From Dactylonectria macrodidyma (Eukaryota > Ascomycota > Sordariomycetes > Hypocreales > Nectriaceae), in assembly GCA_020744425.1 (NCBI GenBank), contig JAGMUV010000029.1, positions 496,001-560,000 of the forward strand: a stretch of DNA of 64,000 nucleotides, read 5' to 3'. A model generated the notes under the pieces. The model was not told the origin of the DNA, searched no databases, and worked only from the letters and a program-made list of their open reading frames with translations. Below, one piece after another: positions 43,470 to 54,986 of this stretch (its first letter is position 1; the number at the start of each line of letters is the position of its first letter). The translations under genes were made by a program, and so were the position numbers.

Positions 43470-44106
43470 TCTTCAAGCACTCCCCCTTTTTAATTGTCAA
43501 TACTCTAAGGAGCATTCGATCCTACGAAATTATACGCCGTGCTCTAGAGAATATACGCTCAGGGTCAGCAGACATAGCGGGTATTGAGAGAATGTCTATT
43601 GCCATCTTTAACAGTCGGGGAAAGCGCTCCTTCTGCTCATCGCGGAGCCACCAGGCAAGGGGGGAACAGTCGATTGGAATGGGTGGCTAGGAGGTGTAGG
43701 TTTCGTATTCGTTAACGTCGGGCTCTGTGCCTATAACATTAAGCTCCTGTGCAAGCAGGTCATACTCATCTAGTTCCAGTGCTAGAATAATGGAAGGAGT
43801 AGTATAAACGGTTAGCAGGTTTTATATTCGCCTTCCCACAACTTCTTCACTCCTATAAAGATCTTCTTATGCCATGCCTTCGGCCAATTTTTCTGTATAT
43901 AAGCCTTTCCTCGGGATGGACAGAGAATAAGCGCTGCACTATATGCCGGGCTCTCATCAGAAAGCTAGTAGTATTTATTAAAGACATGCCAGCTCGTCAG
44001 TACTGGACCAAGTAGCTGTTAGTTCATCTTGTATTTGTTGAATGCTTGCTAGTAATGCTTGTGAAGGATGTCTATTATAAATAATGTACGATCGAGCGTT
44101 GAATGA
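43470..44106 (-). pseudogene. hAT transposase remnant (C-terminal part)
   Basis: The minus strand shows NKYYLLSDESPAYSAAL, KNWPKAWHKK, then, after stops, SPLAWWLRDEQKERFPRL and MAIDILSIPAMSADPERIFS. This is the same order as the hAT element at 12740. The 5' part is cut off by the pogo element that begins at 44109. Several stops and shifts make it a relic. The 43240-43345 flank has palindromes around CCATACGCCATA, possibly its old terminus. Confidence 0.75.
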
Positions 44107-44108
44107 TA

Positions 44109-46286
44109 CCATGCAGTACCCACCTGCCGTACGTACCCACCTACCGTACAGCAAATTTTTTTTTTCCCTATACAAAATACTCATTTTCACTTACACGGTG
44201 CTTGCCCAAACTTGAAGCTATTGGCATGGGATAATTTCTGTTTTATTGAGAATTTCATGGCGTTTGATATTATCGCATTAATTTTTCGATTACGTATGCG
44301 GTATGGTCGCATGGCACTAACGTAAAATTTCTGCAGATGCCTCTCCGATGAACCCGCCTCGCCGAAGCTTTATCGAATCTTTATCTACACCAGCCTTCCA
44401 TAATTGCCTTAAAAATGCCTCAATTATCTTATACAGAGCATGAAGTTATAGAGGCTATACTGGATGTCACAGATAACGGCCCCTCACAGCACCAGGCCGC
44501 CCAGAGTCGTGGCATCCCTCAGACGACTCTTTCAGACCGATTATGAGGTCTACCGTCTAAGTCTGAGGTCACCCAGCCTACTCAGCTGTATATCCAAGTC
44601 CCAGGAGGCCAGATTAGTCACCTGAATACTTCGACAAGAGGCCTTAGGCTATGCTCCTTCCCACAGTCAAGTTCGCGCCACCGTCGCTGCCCTCTTGAGG
44701 CAACAAGGCCGGGAAAGGCCACGGTGTACACTGGCTAGCCAGGTTCATGAAACGTCATCTAAAGATCAAGGCGAAGGTAGGAAAACGTCAGGAGGCTGCA
44801 AGATTCAATTCTTTTACCCCAATGGCCGTCAATTGGTAGTTTGATATCCGGGAGAGCGAGTATGGCTGGATCAAGCCTGAGAACACTGTTAATGTTAACA
44901 AGGGCGGTATCATGGCTAGATTTGGTGAGTAATTATCGTTTTTGTTATAAAATTCACTAATCCATTCCGAATCTAGGCTTGGATTCCTTGGTTATCGGCA
45001 GTAGCGATCCTAAGAGGAAGGCCTTACTCAAAGGCTCCTAGTCCCGCGCTTGGACTAGCTTTATTAAAGCTATGATAGTAGATGGCCGTCTTCTAAAACC
45101 AGGGATTATTTTCAAAGGCAAAGAACTTTAGCAACAGTGGTTTATCAATGAGTTTAAGAGGATAGCCAACTGGTATTATATCACTTCTGAGAATGGCTGG
45201 ACAGATAACCACATCGCAGTTAAGTGGCTTAAAGAGGTCTATCTACTTTAAACCCAGCCGGCAGATGAGTCTGATGCCAGACTAGTTATATTAGATGGCT
45301 ATAGAAGTCATATATCTGCGAGTACTTACCTAGTCTGAATCATAAATGTCGCTAACTTAAAATCCAGGATGAGTGGATGGCTACCTGCTTCTTGAACAAT
45401 GTATATTGTTGTTACCTGCCGGCACATTACTCTCATGGCCTATAACCGCTAGACAATGGCGTTTTAAATGCCTCTAAGGCTACATATCGCAAAGAGCTGC
45501 AAAAACTGGCAAGCCTGACTGATTCTACACCGGTGGATAAGGTCAACTTCATCAAGGCTTATGCTAAAGCCAGGGAAGTGAGTATGGCTCAGAAAAATAT
45601 CCTCTCAGGCTAGAGAGTGACTAGAAATTGGCCAATCTCACAACAGAAAGCCTTCATGCATCCAGAGATTCAGCCAGATAAGAAGGAAACTACGCCTGAA
45701 TCAGAGGGTCTCAGAGACGTGCAACTCAACTCCGATAATACACCAAGAACTAGCCGTCATATCAGAGATCTGGGGGAGAACAAGAGCCCTTCAACCAGGA
45801 GACACTGTTCTATGATATCTAGAGGGTTTGAAGCCCGGTAGTTAAAGATAGCCTCCCTAACCACAAGAATAGCCAGCCTGGAGGAGGAAATCGGCCGGTT
45901 GAGCAGAGGCAAGAAGAGAAAGGGTATACCCAATCCCAACAAGAGGTTCATGACGCTAGCCGAGGCTCTAGTTGCTGGTGAAACTATTCCCGAGCTAAAC
46001 AAAGCAAATAAAGAGGCAGGGGCTATTAAGGATATGATCGAGGTGGGAGGGATGCAAGAGGATGAAAGTTCAAATTCGGAGGCGGAAGAGTTACCCGTCG
46101 TACGCACCCGCACAGGGCGTGAAGTTAAAAGACCGAGAAAATATTAAATTTTATTCAATTCTAAACTGAATTCCGGAAATCTTCTAACTTTTATTATTTT
46201 TAGTGACTTTTCCGCATGAGGTTAAAAACTTGCATTTTGTATGGGGGAATTTTCTTTTTGGTGTACGGTAGGTGGGTACTGCATGG
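44109..46286. mobile_element. pogo/Fot-like transposon, decayed (2,178 bp)
   Basis: It is flanked by TA at 44107-44108 and 46287-46288. Ends read CCATGCAGTACCCACC inward, the same start as the element at 22024. The left end holds a near-duplicate of its own CGTACCCACC word. Confidence 0.85.
44417..46147 (+). pseudogene. pogo-family transposase, heavily mutated
   Basis: From ATG 44417 (MPQLSYTEHEVIEAILDVT) the frame is broken by many stops (the first is at about 44545) and shifts. Recognisable parts: IKAKVGKRQEAARFNSFTP; GWIKPENTVNVNKGG, in which the first catalytic Asp is Asn; the conserved intron at about 44931-44978; VILDGYRSH; DEWMATCFLNN-like sequence in shifted frame; and the tail GKKRKGIPNPNKRFMTL, with RTGREVKRPRKY at the end. 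It is the sister of the element at 22176 and shows what that copy's Trp codon was. Not functional. Confidence 0.85.
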
Positions 46287-46288
46287 TA

Positions 46289-46979
46289 CTCGATCTGACC
46301 TTCTCAACCATCCCCCTTGTCACTGCCGAAGTACCGGTAGATGACGCCCTCCATGTATGGGCAGACCCATTCCAACCTCATAATCATCCATCACATCTCA
46401 CATCGTCTCATACAAAAAGGACGGGGGGCGCTTCAAGAGACAGGGAGTTCCAAGCGAACCCAAATCTCTGAGACAAAGTGCCATACAAGTCTATATGCTA
46501 TAGGAGAGGTGGTGTTGTTGGTTCCTGTTGGTGTTGTCGAACCCCAATTTGCGTCCCCTCCCCCACTTTTCAGTTTCTCCGCTGTCAAACATGTCAGATG
46601 TTCTTCGTGACAAGGGTCAGGGGGCCTTGTTCTTGCCGGGCACCGGCAGTCCTGGATGAAGTTGCTGAGCCACTGATCGGCGGCACAGGTTGGTGGGAAG
46701 GTGAACCAAGGAAGCTCCCAGAAGGCAGTGCCGGGCTGCCTTCTCAATGGACCGTGGACTGTTGGTAGTACACGGGCTGATACGTATTCCACGGTTCGTG
46801 AGGCAGGTATGGTTCACTCAAGGAGGCCTGACCTGCGGATGTTGGTGCGGCAGAAGAGTGTAACCAGCGTCTGCGGACTGTGGTTAACGTCTCAGAATTG
46901 CGCTGCAACGACACCAAGCCATTGGGAGAGTGAATTGGGGAAATGCCTACCAGAGTCGTCGACGTCGTCCTAGTCCATT
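46289..46979. other. Possible 3' continuation of the bZIP gene
   Basis: On the minus strand one frame reads SEPYLPHEPWNTYQPVYYQQ, then after a TGA EGSPALPSGSF. This has the low-complexity look of a regulator tail. It is not in frame with the bZIP exon as I splice it, so it may be a lost or damaged 3' exon. Confidence 0.3.
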
Positions 46980-47758
46980 TTATCGGGGACGCTCCTTGCC
47001 TCCATCATGGTTGCGGGGTAGGGATGTCGGCCTGTGGGCCGTACTCGTCTGTGCTGTAGTGGACAGAAACCGGCACAGTAGAGGCACAGGTCTCTGAGTT
47101 GTCGGGGAGGGAACGTATGAGGGGTCCAACTCCGCCCATGGCGCCGTACCCCCCTCCCCGCGTGGGAAAGGGGTCGATCGATGGCTCGGGGCCGCGCCGC
47201 TCACAGAACTGTTGTTGTTGTTGTTGTTGTTGTCGTACACTGGGAAGATTATGTCAGCATCGCTGAGGATGGTAGGCGGGGCGGCTGAGGCATCGTCCCC
47301 TAAGCTGGAGTATGAGTGCCCAAATGACTGCCTCATGGTCTCCTCGAGACGGAACATTTCCTCTTCCAAGGCCCTGTTCTTCTGGAGGAGCTCCTGAACA
47401 GTCCAGTCATGGCTGATCTTGCTCTTGAGCTCCGCAATCTCTCGCTCGAGTCTATCAATGTGTTCCTTTGTCCTGGCTCGGATGGCTCGTTGGGCCTCCC
47501 TGTCGCTTGCCCTCTTGCGCGCCAGTTGCGAGGGTGTCAAGGTCGAGACGCTCCTTGTGCCTGTGGCGGCTTAGGTTAGTTGCTTTAGGTCTATCATGAT
47601 GAGAGGAGACAGAGAGCTAGAACGCTCGCGAAGAGGAGCGCGTAATCTCAGCCCCAGCCTCTAGAAGCTTGCGTACCCTTCCTCTTGGTGACGCCTTGGT
47701 TGGTGGGGCCGGCGGCGGGAACAGCAACGCCGAACTCTGCTGAGGGTGGCCGCGTCAT
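46980..47758 (-). CDS. bZIP transcription factor (3' part doubtful)
   Basis: Exon 1 is 47677-47758 (28 codons, ending KRKG) and exon 2 is 46980-47560. The basic region RKRASDREAQRAIRARTKEH is followed by a leucine heptad (IDRLEREIAELKSKI, then LLQKNRALEEEM). This is the fungal bZIP type often followed by a DUF3425 domain, which is missing here. A (TTG)n repeat at 47212-47235 encodes poly-Asn. The last 40 residues (after about 47075) have unnatural composition, while another frame continues with plausible sequence, so a frameshift or missed intron is likely. Probably nuclear. 220 aa as annotated. Confidence 0.65.
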
Positions 47759-49489
47759 GGTGGTTTGGTTGGCCGTGGGATGACTTCGATTGGGATGGAT
47801 AGAGAGGAAAGGAGAGGATAGGGTGAGGTTTGTTGCTGTCGCTGAGATTCTCGGCCTCCTTAAGAATGGCACTTGGTGAAGGTGCGCCTTGGGAGACGTC
47901 TAGCGAATTGCGCTATCAAAACGATAAATGAGCCGCGCCCGTTGCGAAACCGCCGCGCAACTGGGCCGAGACCTAACGACAAACATCCCGTACGAACACG
48001 CTCAACGAGGGAGGCCCCGCTCCGCCAAAACCCCAGTGTCACGAAATGCCTTGGAGGACGCACAGGAGGGAAGGCCCCGCTGGTCAAAACAGGCTGACAC
48101 CAGAACGCCTTGAGGAACAAAGGGCTCTTTGTTCGTTCGTTCGTTCCTTCATCCCTATTCGGTTGTAGCTGATGACTCGGCAGCTATGACGATGATGATG
48201 ATGATGATGTACCACGGCCGGGGCATTAAGCCTAGGTATGCGACAGCTACCGTTTAATTCCACACCCCGTTCCTGTGATTCCTCCCAATACGGTAGCCCT
48301 TACACATGCCATATCCCCATCTTTAGTCGTGCCGTTTACTCCTTTCTCGGTGAGTTCTCGTGAGGTTAGTAACGAGTGTTCTATGAAGGCGAGTTTTCTA
48401 GGTGTTCAGCTTCCTATCTTCAGCCGCTGAAGTGAAACCTGCTGTCGTGGCACGAAGGTGCTTTGGGGGTTAGTCGGGAGCGAAAAAACAAGGGGTATGG
48501 AGGACGTGGTTGGAGCCACCAAAGGACCCCATTGAAACGTCCGTGGGCGTGCAACATTTGTGCAGTAGTAACGCTCCGTGGCGTTCAGGGAGATTGTTGA
48601 TGGTGGTGGTTTCGAATCAGGCTCGGTTTGTTAGGGAATCGACGTTCTGGGTCATGAATTGAGTGGACAGGAGACGAGGGTGGCGGGCAACGGTGCGGTG
48701 GCTATGCTGGCGTTGATTGTGTAGCTGCGGTTGAGGTTGTGGAGTTCTTAGTGACTGTGGCTTCCCCGAGAACAGATGCCGAGGTTTCGACGTAGGCGTG
48801 CCTGTGGTTGGTGGAGATCGGGCAGCCATGGCTGCGTCTGTGGGCCCCGCGCGGGCGAGAGCGGGGCGAATGGAGGGCAGAGGAGGGGAAGAGGCGATGG
48901 TTGTGTTTGTGGTTGGAAGAAGACACGGGAGGGGGAGGGATGGAGGTAGCTGCTTTTGGCCAGGGAATTTCTTGGGACGGGCTTTAGCGACATAGAGAAG
49001 GGGCCATCGGCAGCGCCGAACGGAAAGTTCCGTCCTTTGAGTCGCCCTACTTCTCGCCCGTCCTCTTCCTCCAACACAAGCTCCTCACAATCCCCCAGCA
49101 GGCGACTATTTCCTTCTATATACATTGGCCCGAGAGTTGGTCATTGGCAATTCTCAACCACTTGCGCGGGTCCTCAAATAGAACGATGTGAAGCATTCCT
49201 CGGCCCGTCTATTGGGCGGCTAGTTGAAAGCACGAGGAACCAACTTACGGGCTCTGAGATGACAAACGCGAGCAGATCAAACCCATGTGAAGCAGTGCTC
49301 AGGTGGCCGCTCTGGATGTCAACAGGCATTCTCCCGAGTCAGGAAAGTAGACGCCACTGCAGCCTCGCTTCTGACCGTACCGCCGGCACTGACTTCACAT
49401 GGCACCCTGTAGTAGGCACAAGCACTGCTGAAGTGATCAGAAGATCTTCCAGGTACAGACGGGGGCGGAGGAGTTCTCGACCGAAGAAG
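47759..49489. other. Intergenic region with simple repeats
   Basis: It contains the bZIP promoter, a GGCCCCGCT-bearing imperfect tandem repeat (about 48005-48085), (TTCG)n at about 48130, and (GAT)n at about 48190-48210. Long overlapping frames on both strands near 48600-49500 are GC-driven and resemble no family I know. Confidence 0.4.
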
Positions 49490-49906
49490 CTATAGTTGAT
49501 TCTTCCATGTCGTTCCAAACACAGCACCGAGCAAGATGAGCAGCGAAAGATATTCCGGCTGTGCAGGTGAGATTCCCTCGTCCCAAGCAGCGGTGTCGGT
49601 GCTCATGTTGACAGTCCAGTTGTCGATAAGGTCTCCATGGATCATTGAATCAGGACAGTCCTGGTAGTCCAGTGCGACAAATGATCCGTTCTAGGTCGGA
49701 TAATAGGCGATACCCTGTGATGTTTTTTGGGGTAGCACTATGCAGTGCTCTGTGAGAGACTTGATGTTTGAGGAAGATATCGCGTGGTTCGTTGGCGCCC
49801 AACGGTTGTTGCAAATTGAACAACCCCAGCCCTCCCATGAAGATTCAGGCGCAGCTGGGGCTACGTAAATGACTGTCGTAAGACCAAATACTACAGCAAG
49901 TCTCAT
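49490..49906 (-). CDS. Small secreted protein, unknown family
   Basis: From ATG 49906 a signal peptide is clear (MRLAVVFGLTTVIYVAPAAP). It is followed by CSIC, further cysteines (EHCI, QDCPDS), an NGS/NWT pair of glycosylation sites and a hydrophobic C-terminal stretch (YLSLLILLGAVFG) that could anchor it or serve as a GPI signal. A TAG interrupts the direct frame, but a 48-bp GT..AG intron (49691-49738) would remove it and keep frame, giving 122 aa. If the intron is not real, this is a pseudogene. I do not recognise a family. A secreted effector-like role is only a guess from size and leader. Confidence 0.45.
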
Positions 49907-51853
49907 CGTGTTCGATTAGAACAACCGCAGGTCCGCATATATCTCGAGACGGATGAAAGAAAAGCCGCTTCATAGGTCGACGCCACTTGAGTCGAGTTAG
50001 CTTTAGGATGCGGTAAGGAACAAGACTTTATATTGTACGGTCGGTCCTCAGAAACTAAATCCCATTATTTGCCAAGGGAGGAACGGCACCGCATGCCGGA
50101 GTGCTACTATGAGATTGAGGTATCACCTTCTAACGGTGGCATGTGAGCGTCGCTTATTTCCGAACGATACTTTCCGAGAGAGGAGCCACCAAAGCTCAGC
50201 GCTGACGAAGGGAATGCGAACAATGTGAGAATTTAAGACCGATGGGACATTTAGGGCGACAGTAAAAGGGAAACGATCAAGACTCAATCTATTGATAAGT
50301 ATTGAACAAATAGTACTGTTGACTTGCGCTACTTACATGCTCATACGTGGCTTTCACATCATCGGCTTTGTTTCTGCCCGCCCATCTAAGACTGCGAGGG
50401 ATGAGACCGTGAACTGGGTACAGTAACAAGTATTCAATAATTTATCGACATCTGGGAAAAAGCTCCTACGCATGCGGTCTTTCGTCAGAACTACGTGATG
50501 ACTCGGCAGGATGTGACCAGTTAGGGCAAAATAAACAAGTCACCACAGACTCTGGGCCAGAACCAGCAAGATCTTTTTGCGACGAGGAATCGCATGTGAT
50601 AAGTACTACGATAGTACAACAGCCCTTAAAATGATCCAAGTGTAGCCTCAGGCCTGATGAATACTGCACTGGTGCAGCGTGACGTAAATGTTCTCCTCTT
50701 GGGTTGCGTAGCTAGGATCGCGAATGACCTTTTGCCCCATTATATCATTCTCGCATTAGCGGCTCGACAATCTTGAGCGCAGCGTGGTAATTTTGCGCCA
50801 GGCAAATCCACACCTATGGCTCTATAATTCAAGTGCACCTCATCCGTCTTGATATTCACGTATTCTCGGATGTTTTCGGGATTATTGAACCTTGTCTAGC
50901 TTCACTGTATGCCATTTTCTGGAGCAAAAATAATCGATAACAGCCTGCTCTTGACTCCACCAGCGTGCTACGCTGACCTCTGTCTGGTTTCTGTAGGTTC
51001 TTCTTGATTCCCAGACTCTCAACTCTCCTTGCGCAAGTTTTTGCCTTTTTAAAAAGGATTTTTTTATTTATAACTTTTGTCAAACATCCATCGCTGCTGA
51101 AGTCGCAGAGGCTGTGGGCTGAAGTATACCACGCACTCATGTGGTATGACGATCGGTGAGTTGTCCACTTCTCTATTTAGAATACCTTACACCCACAACC
51201 ACCAAACATAAGGTTGAGAATTAGAGAGGCTGATAAAAGGCATAACTTATTAGAGGGTATCTGGGATGATATGGGAGTGATTGGCAAAGCACACGCCGTG
51301 GTCCATGCTATGAGCTGTGTGGCATACTCGTAGAGGTTGGGTGGCTGCAGCCTAGTTTAGGCCAGTGGGCCCGATGGACCATGTTTTCTAGGTCAGGCAA
51401 CGGCCAGAAACCTAGTCAGTTAGATGACTTCAACTTAAGCCTAATTCAGATGGCGTTTATAACGTGATTTCAAGAATTTGATTCGGCAGTTCGTGGTCGT
51501 TTTTTTTTGGCGGGGGGGGGGGGGGACGGGACACTGCGGACACTGGCGGTCCTGGGTATTCCATTCGCGAGATACTGTATTAGATCTTCACGGCACTGTT
51601 ACTGTAACTGTTCGTGGGTGTCACAGTGTGAAATATATCAACTACGATAAAAGCTCTGTATAGAAGGAGCGCTCCACTTTTGCTACGCAAATCAACAGTA
51701 ACAAACCAATGATTTCTTGACTTCAATTCTCGCCCCACGAACTAAGCGTCTTCTCCATGAGTCGTCATCTTCTAACTCGCACACTGTTCAAATAAACATT
51801 ACTTGCTGCTCGCCACACATGCCCCCCGGTAGTTTAGACAAAGCTGCCACATA
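49907..51853. other. Long intergenic region
   Basis: About 1.9 kb with no gene I can support. It has a poly-T/poly-G run at about 51500-51525 (TTTTTTTTGGC followed by 14 Gs). Short frames are not conserved in appearance. Confidence 0.4.
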
Positions 51854-53215
51854 ATGGTGCTTACCGTCAAGCAGCCACCAACCTACGGCTACAAGTCCGT
51901 CCATGACCTGCCGACTCCGCCATCGACCTCTAGACCTTCCCCAAGTCATTGCCGGCCACCCATCGGAGCCACAGCCCGCCCGCACAGACCATGTCGACAC
52001 CTCACCGTGGTCTGCCTCCCCCGGCGGCCATGACACTCCCTCCTCAGCAGCCTCCCACCATCGGTGTTCCTCCACCTGTACATCATGCACCACCGCCGCT
52101 ACCTCCACCACCCCCTTCATTGACTCCTCGTCACCAACCGAGGGAGTCCTGGCCCCAGCTTCCCGCCCCGCCCCAGCAATGGCAGGGCGCAGAGGAAACC
52201 ATGAAGCATTGGCTACAGGCCAGAGCAGAAGAGGACAAGCGGAGGCAAGAAGAGGAGCGCACGAGGCAGGAGAGTTTGCGGTTAGAGCAGCGCAAAGTTG
52301 AGATAGACATGTTGCGGACCTCTTTGTCGGGTGGCATTCCCCCCGCTATGGTGCCTTTTGTCTTTGCTGGCATGGGGAGTGGAGGAGCTCTTTCGCAAGG
52401 TGTTTTCGAATGGGCACAGCAGTTTCTGCCTCCATCACAAGCTCGTAGAGCGCAAATTATGCCTCCTCGAGGAACTGTCTCTCCAGAGCATCAACGAGAG
52501 GCGCAACCTGCTGGGCCCGGTCAGCACCATAACCTACCGCCATCAGTGGCGCCTCCTCCCGCTGGATACGCATATCCCGGATCGCCGACGAGATCAAGAG
52601 GCCAAACGGTGGCCGGGACTATCGGCCGCCCAATATCGAACCTTCCGAGCCTCAACACCAACGTACCGCAACCCGGACATGGTGCAACCCCTGCAATGGC
52701 ACCGCACCAACACCTGCAGCAGCCCCAGCCGCCGCCGCAGGAAACCCAAGCAAGCCCATCGATCTACTTCCACCACTGGCAGCCGCCTACGACGCAGGCC
52801 AGTGGCAGCTCAAATCGACCGGGAAGTCCTTCCGGTTCGTCCAAGACCAAGAGAAAGCGAGATTCTCTGTAGGCTAACGTGGCGTTGTGACCATAGGGGG
52901 AACTCCCAGAAAGCGCAAGGCCACGGGGCAACACCAAGCTGCACCCTCTCCACCCCGAGGCGAGACACGACTCCGATCTCCACCACCGTTTGTTCAGAGC
53001 AGCCTGTCGAACCCGAGCCAGCGAGGACGCCGCGGGCACTCGCGCCAACGGAGCGATCTCTCGCCTTACCGATCTTCAGGTCCAGGACGTGCTCGCCGAG
53101 AGAGCTTCGGAGGCCCAATCGACCGCATGTCGCCGTTACGAAGCCCATCTCTAGGCTCGGGGCCAGTACCGGAACATGTCGCTAGCGACCGCAGCAAATC
53201 GCAGAAGCACTCGGT
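51854..53215 (+). pseudogene. Proline-rich coiled-coil protein gene, frameshifted and cut
   Basis: The first frame (ATG 51854) reads VKQPPTYGYKSVHDLPTPPS; it must shift by one base near 51945 to continue in MSTPHRGLPPPAAM. A short charged helix follows (EEDKRRQEEERTRQES, then RLEQRKVEIDMLR), then IPPAMVPFVFAGMG and a proline/glutamine-rich region ending KTKRKRDSL. A stop at 52870 and a second shift lead into TPRKRKATGQHQ and RGRRGHSRQRSDLSPYR. The layout (proline-rich, coil, basic tail) recalls hypothetical fungal nuclear proteins, but I cannot name a function. The 3' end is lost where pogo sequence starts. Confidence 0.5.
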
Positions 53216-54420
53216 CTCGTCAATATATACTACAAAAGCCTCGCTGCTGCAGCTCGTGATCTCAAAGTCGGTTACTCGAAACTGTATTCTCGATCCAAGG
53301 GCGCTCATCCACGCAGTCAGAATGGCGGTGATCACACCCTATTCTCAAAGCAAGAAGAGTGTGCAATCGTCCTTTGGGCACATCGCTGTGTCACTCACGG
53401 ACATCACATACAGATCCGTGCCCTCCGTCAACATGCCAATTCTATTCTACGAGCCAAGGGGCAGCAACCAACTGCTTCTAGGAAGTGGGCAAGACGTCTT
53501 ATGACACATTGGAAGCACACCTTTCAGAAAAGGAAGTCTACAACTCGAGATGCCTAGCGGAAGTCAATGGAAGACCGCGGTCACATTTTTCAATCTTGGC
53601 GTAACTGATGCGGAAAACCCATGCAATGTGGGCAATTGCACCTTAAGCCTATGAAACTAGCAAGCTGTAATCGTTTAACCACGGTTATAGCAAGACCTTT
53701 GGACTCAGGCGGCTAGGATTCAGTCTTTTCGCATCAGTAACTACATGCTTTGTGTCAAGCCCGAAAACGTATGGAATATAGATGAGATCGGCTTCATAAT
53801 TGGATATCGTCTCAAAAAGACTTTTCTATGGACTTTTGCAGAGATTAAACGGCCAATTCTCACTGATGCACATGAACTTATGTCTATGACGGTCATTGGA
53901 GCTGTATCAGCAACTGGGAAGACAATTGCGCCGTTCCAGATCATGCCTGGAGTACAACTTCCTATCAAGTGGTTTGATAACAACTTACACGGGGATACGA
54001 CCATTGCCACGAGCCCCAAGGGATATATCACTGATATCATTGCCCTAGAGTGGATTGAACACTTCGAGAAGTTGACGAGACTCTAAAATCCGGGCGAAAA
54101 ATGAGTCATTCTCCTCGATGGATGCGAGAGTCACTTTACAAAAGCAACTCTCGGTATTCTGTGAACAGCATAACATCGACCTTTTCCCTTTTCCCACCCA
54201 TTTAAGAAGTCTACGATCCTCTCTGCCTGGGAAAAGTGCGGTCTCTACAGGGGTCTACATCTACCCACTTCTATCCACAACCACCTCAACAGTGATAGAA
54301 TAGATGACTTACTAAGCCGACCTCAAGTTGAATTGATAGAAATAGACCCTACCTATCAACGTAGATGCCATCTACGGTGATACAGAACGCCTCAAACTCC
54401 ACAGCGGATCAAGGATATCC
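53216..54420 (+). pseudogene. pogo-like transposase fragment
   Basis: The plus strand carries a CENP-B-like HTH (AARDLKVGYSKLYSRSKG, then SKQEECAIVLWAH and SRKWARRLMTHW), then ENVWNIDEIGFIIGY with the first Asp and ILLDGCESHFTKA with the second. The third Asp region is deleted: sequence jumps from NIDLFPFPTH to ILSAWEKCGLY. Stops occur in between. It belongs to a different pogo branch from the other three. I could not define its ends. Confidence 0.75.
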
Positions 54421-54434
54421 CGCCAGCATCAGCC

Positions 54435-54986
54435 TCACAATCCCTCAACGCCATCATCAGACCATCCACCCCCACTTCCCTCATCAAACTGCTGGCCCAG
54501 TTCATCCTCAAGCGCCTCGATCTCTGTAATCCTAAGGGCGATCCCATCGTAGTCTTCCATCAAGCCAGCCTTAATCCATGATCGGATCGTCTGAGTGGCA
54601 GAGATCACATCTCTTCCAAGTCGTGTCCGCCGGATTGTGACCATAGAGCCAGCAGCTGAGAAGGTCCTCTCACACTCAGCGGCCATTGGAAGCACGTTAA
54701 GTACGTCAAAGGCCATCTTGGCCAGCCGGGGATACTCAAACCGGCGTTCCATCCAGTACCTTCCTGGATCAGCCTTCGGGGAGAGCTCTGACTCCTGGAT
54801 AGAGAGCAGCCAACGATCTAATTCATCAGCTGGTGGTGTAAATGAATGTGATCTGCCGCCAAGTTTGCGTTTCAGGCGGATGACTCGCTCTTCCTCATCA
54901 AGATCTGAATCTTCCACATCTACAGAGGCAGGAGACACACACTCCAACGAGGATAAGGGTCGCGATCTCCACAGCGCTCTCAACAA
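54435..54986 (-). pseudogene. hAT transposase C-terminal fragment
   Basis: An open frame of 183 codons without an ATG start. It encodes the hAT dimerisation domain: YWMERRFEYPRLAKMAFDVL, PMAAECERTFSAAGSMVTI, TQTIRSWIKAGLM. The first two thirds of the transposase are absent. Upstream (54990-55060) are repeats of CTTGACTT and its inverse, possibly a surviving element end, so this may be an internally deleted hAT copy. Confidence 0.75.

Noticed and set aside
48600..49500. Long overlapping frames on both strands (up to about 179 codons)
   Set aside because: High GC removes stops by chance; no family resemblance and no splice-consistent model.
52331..53185. 284-codon plus-strand frame
   Set aside because: Arginine/proline-rich shadow of the proline-rich gene in another frame.
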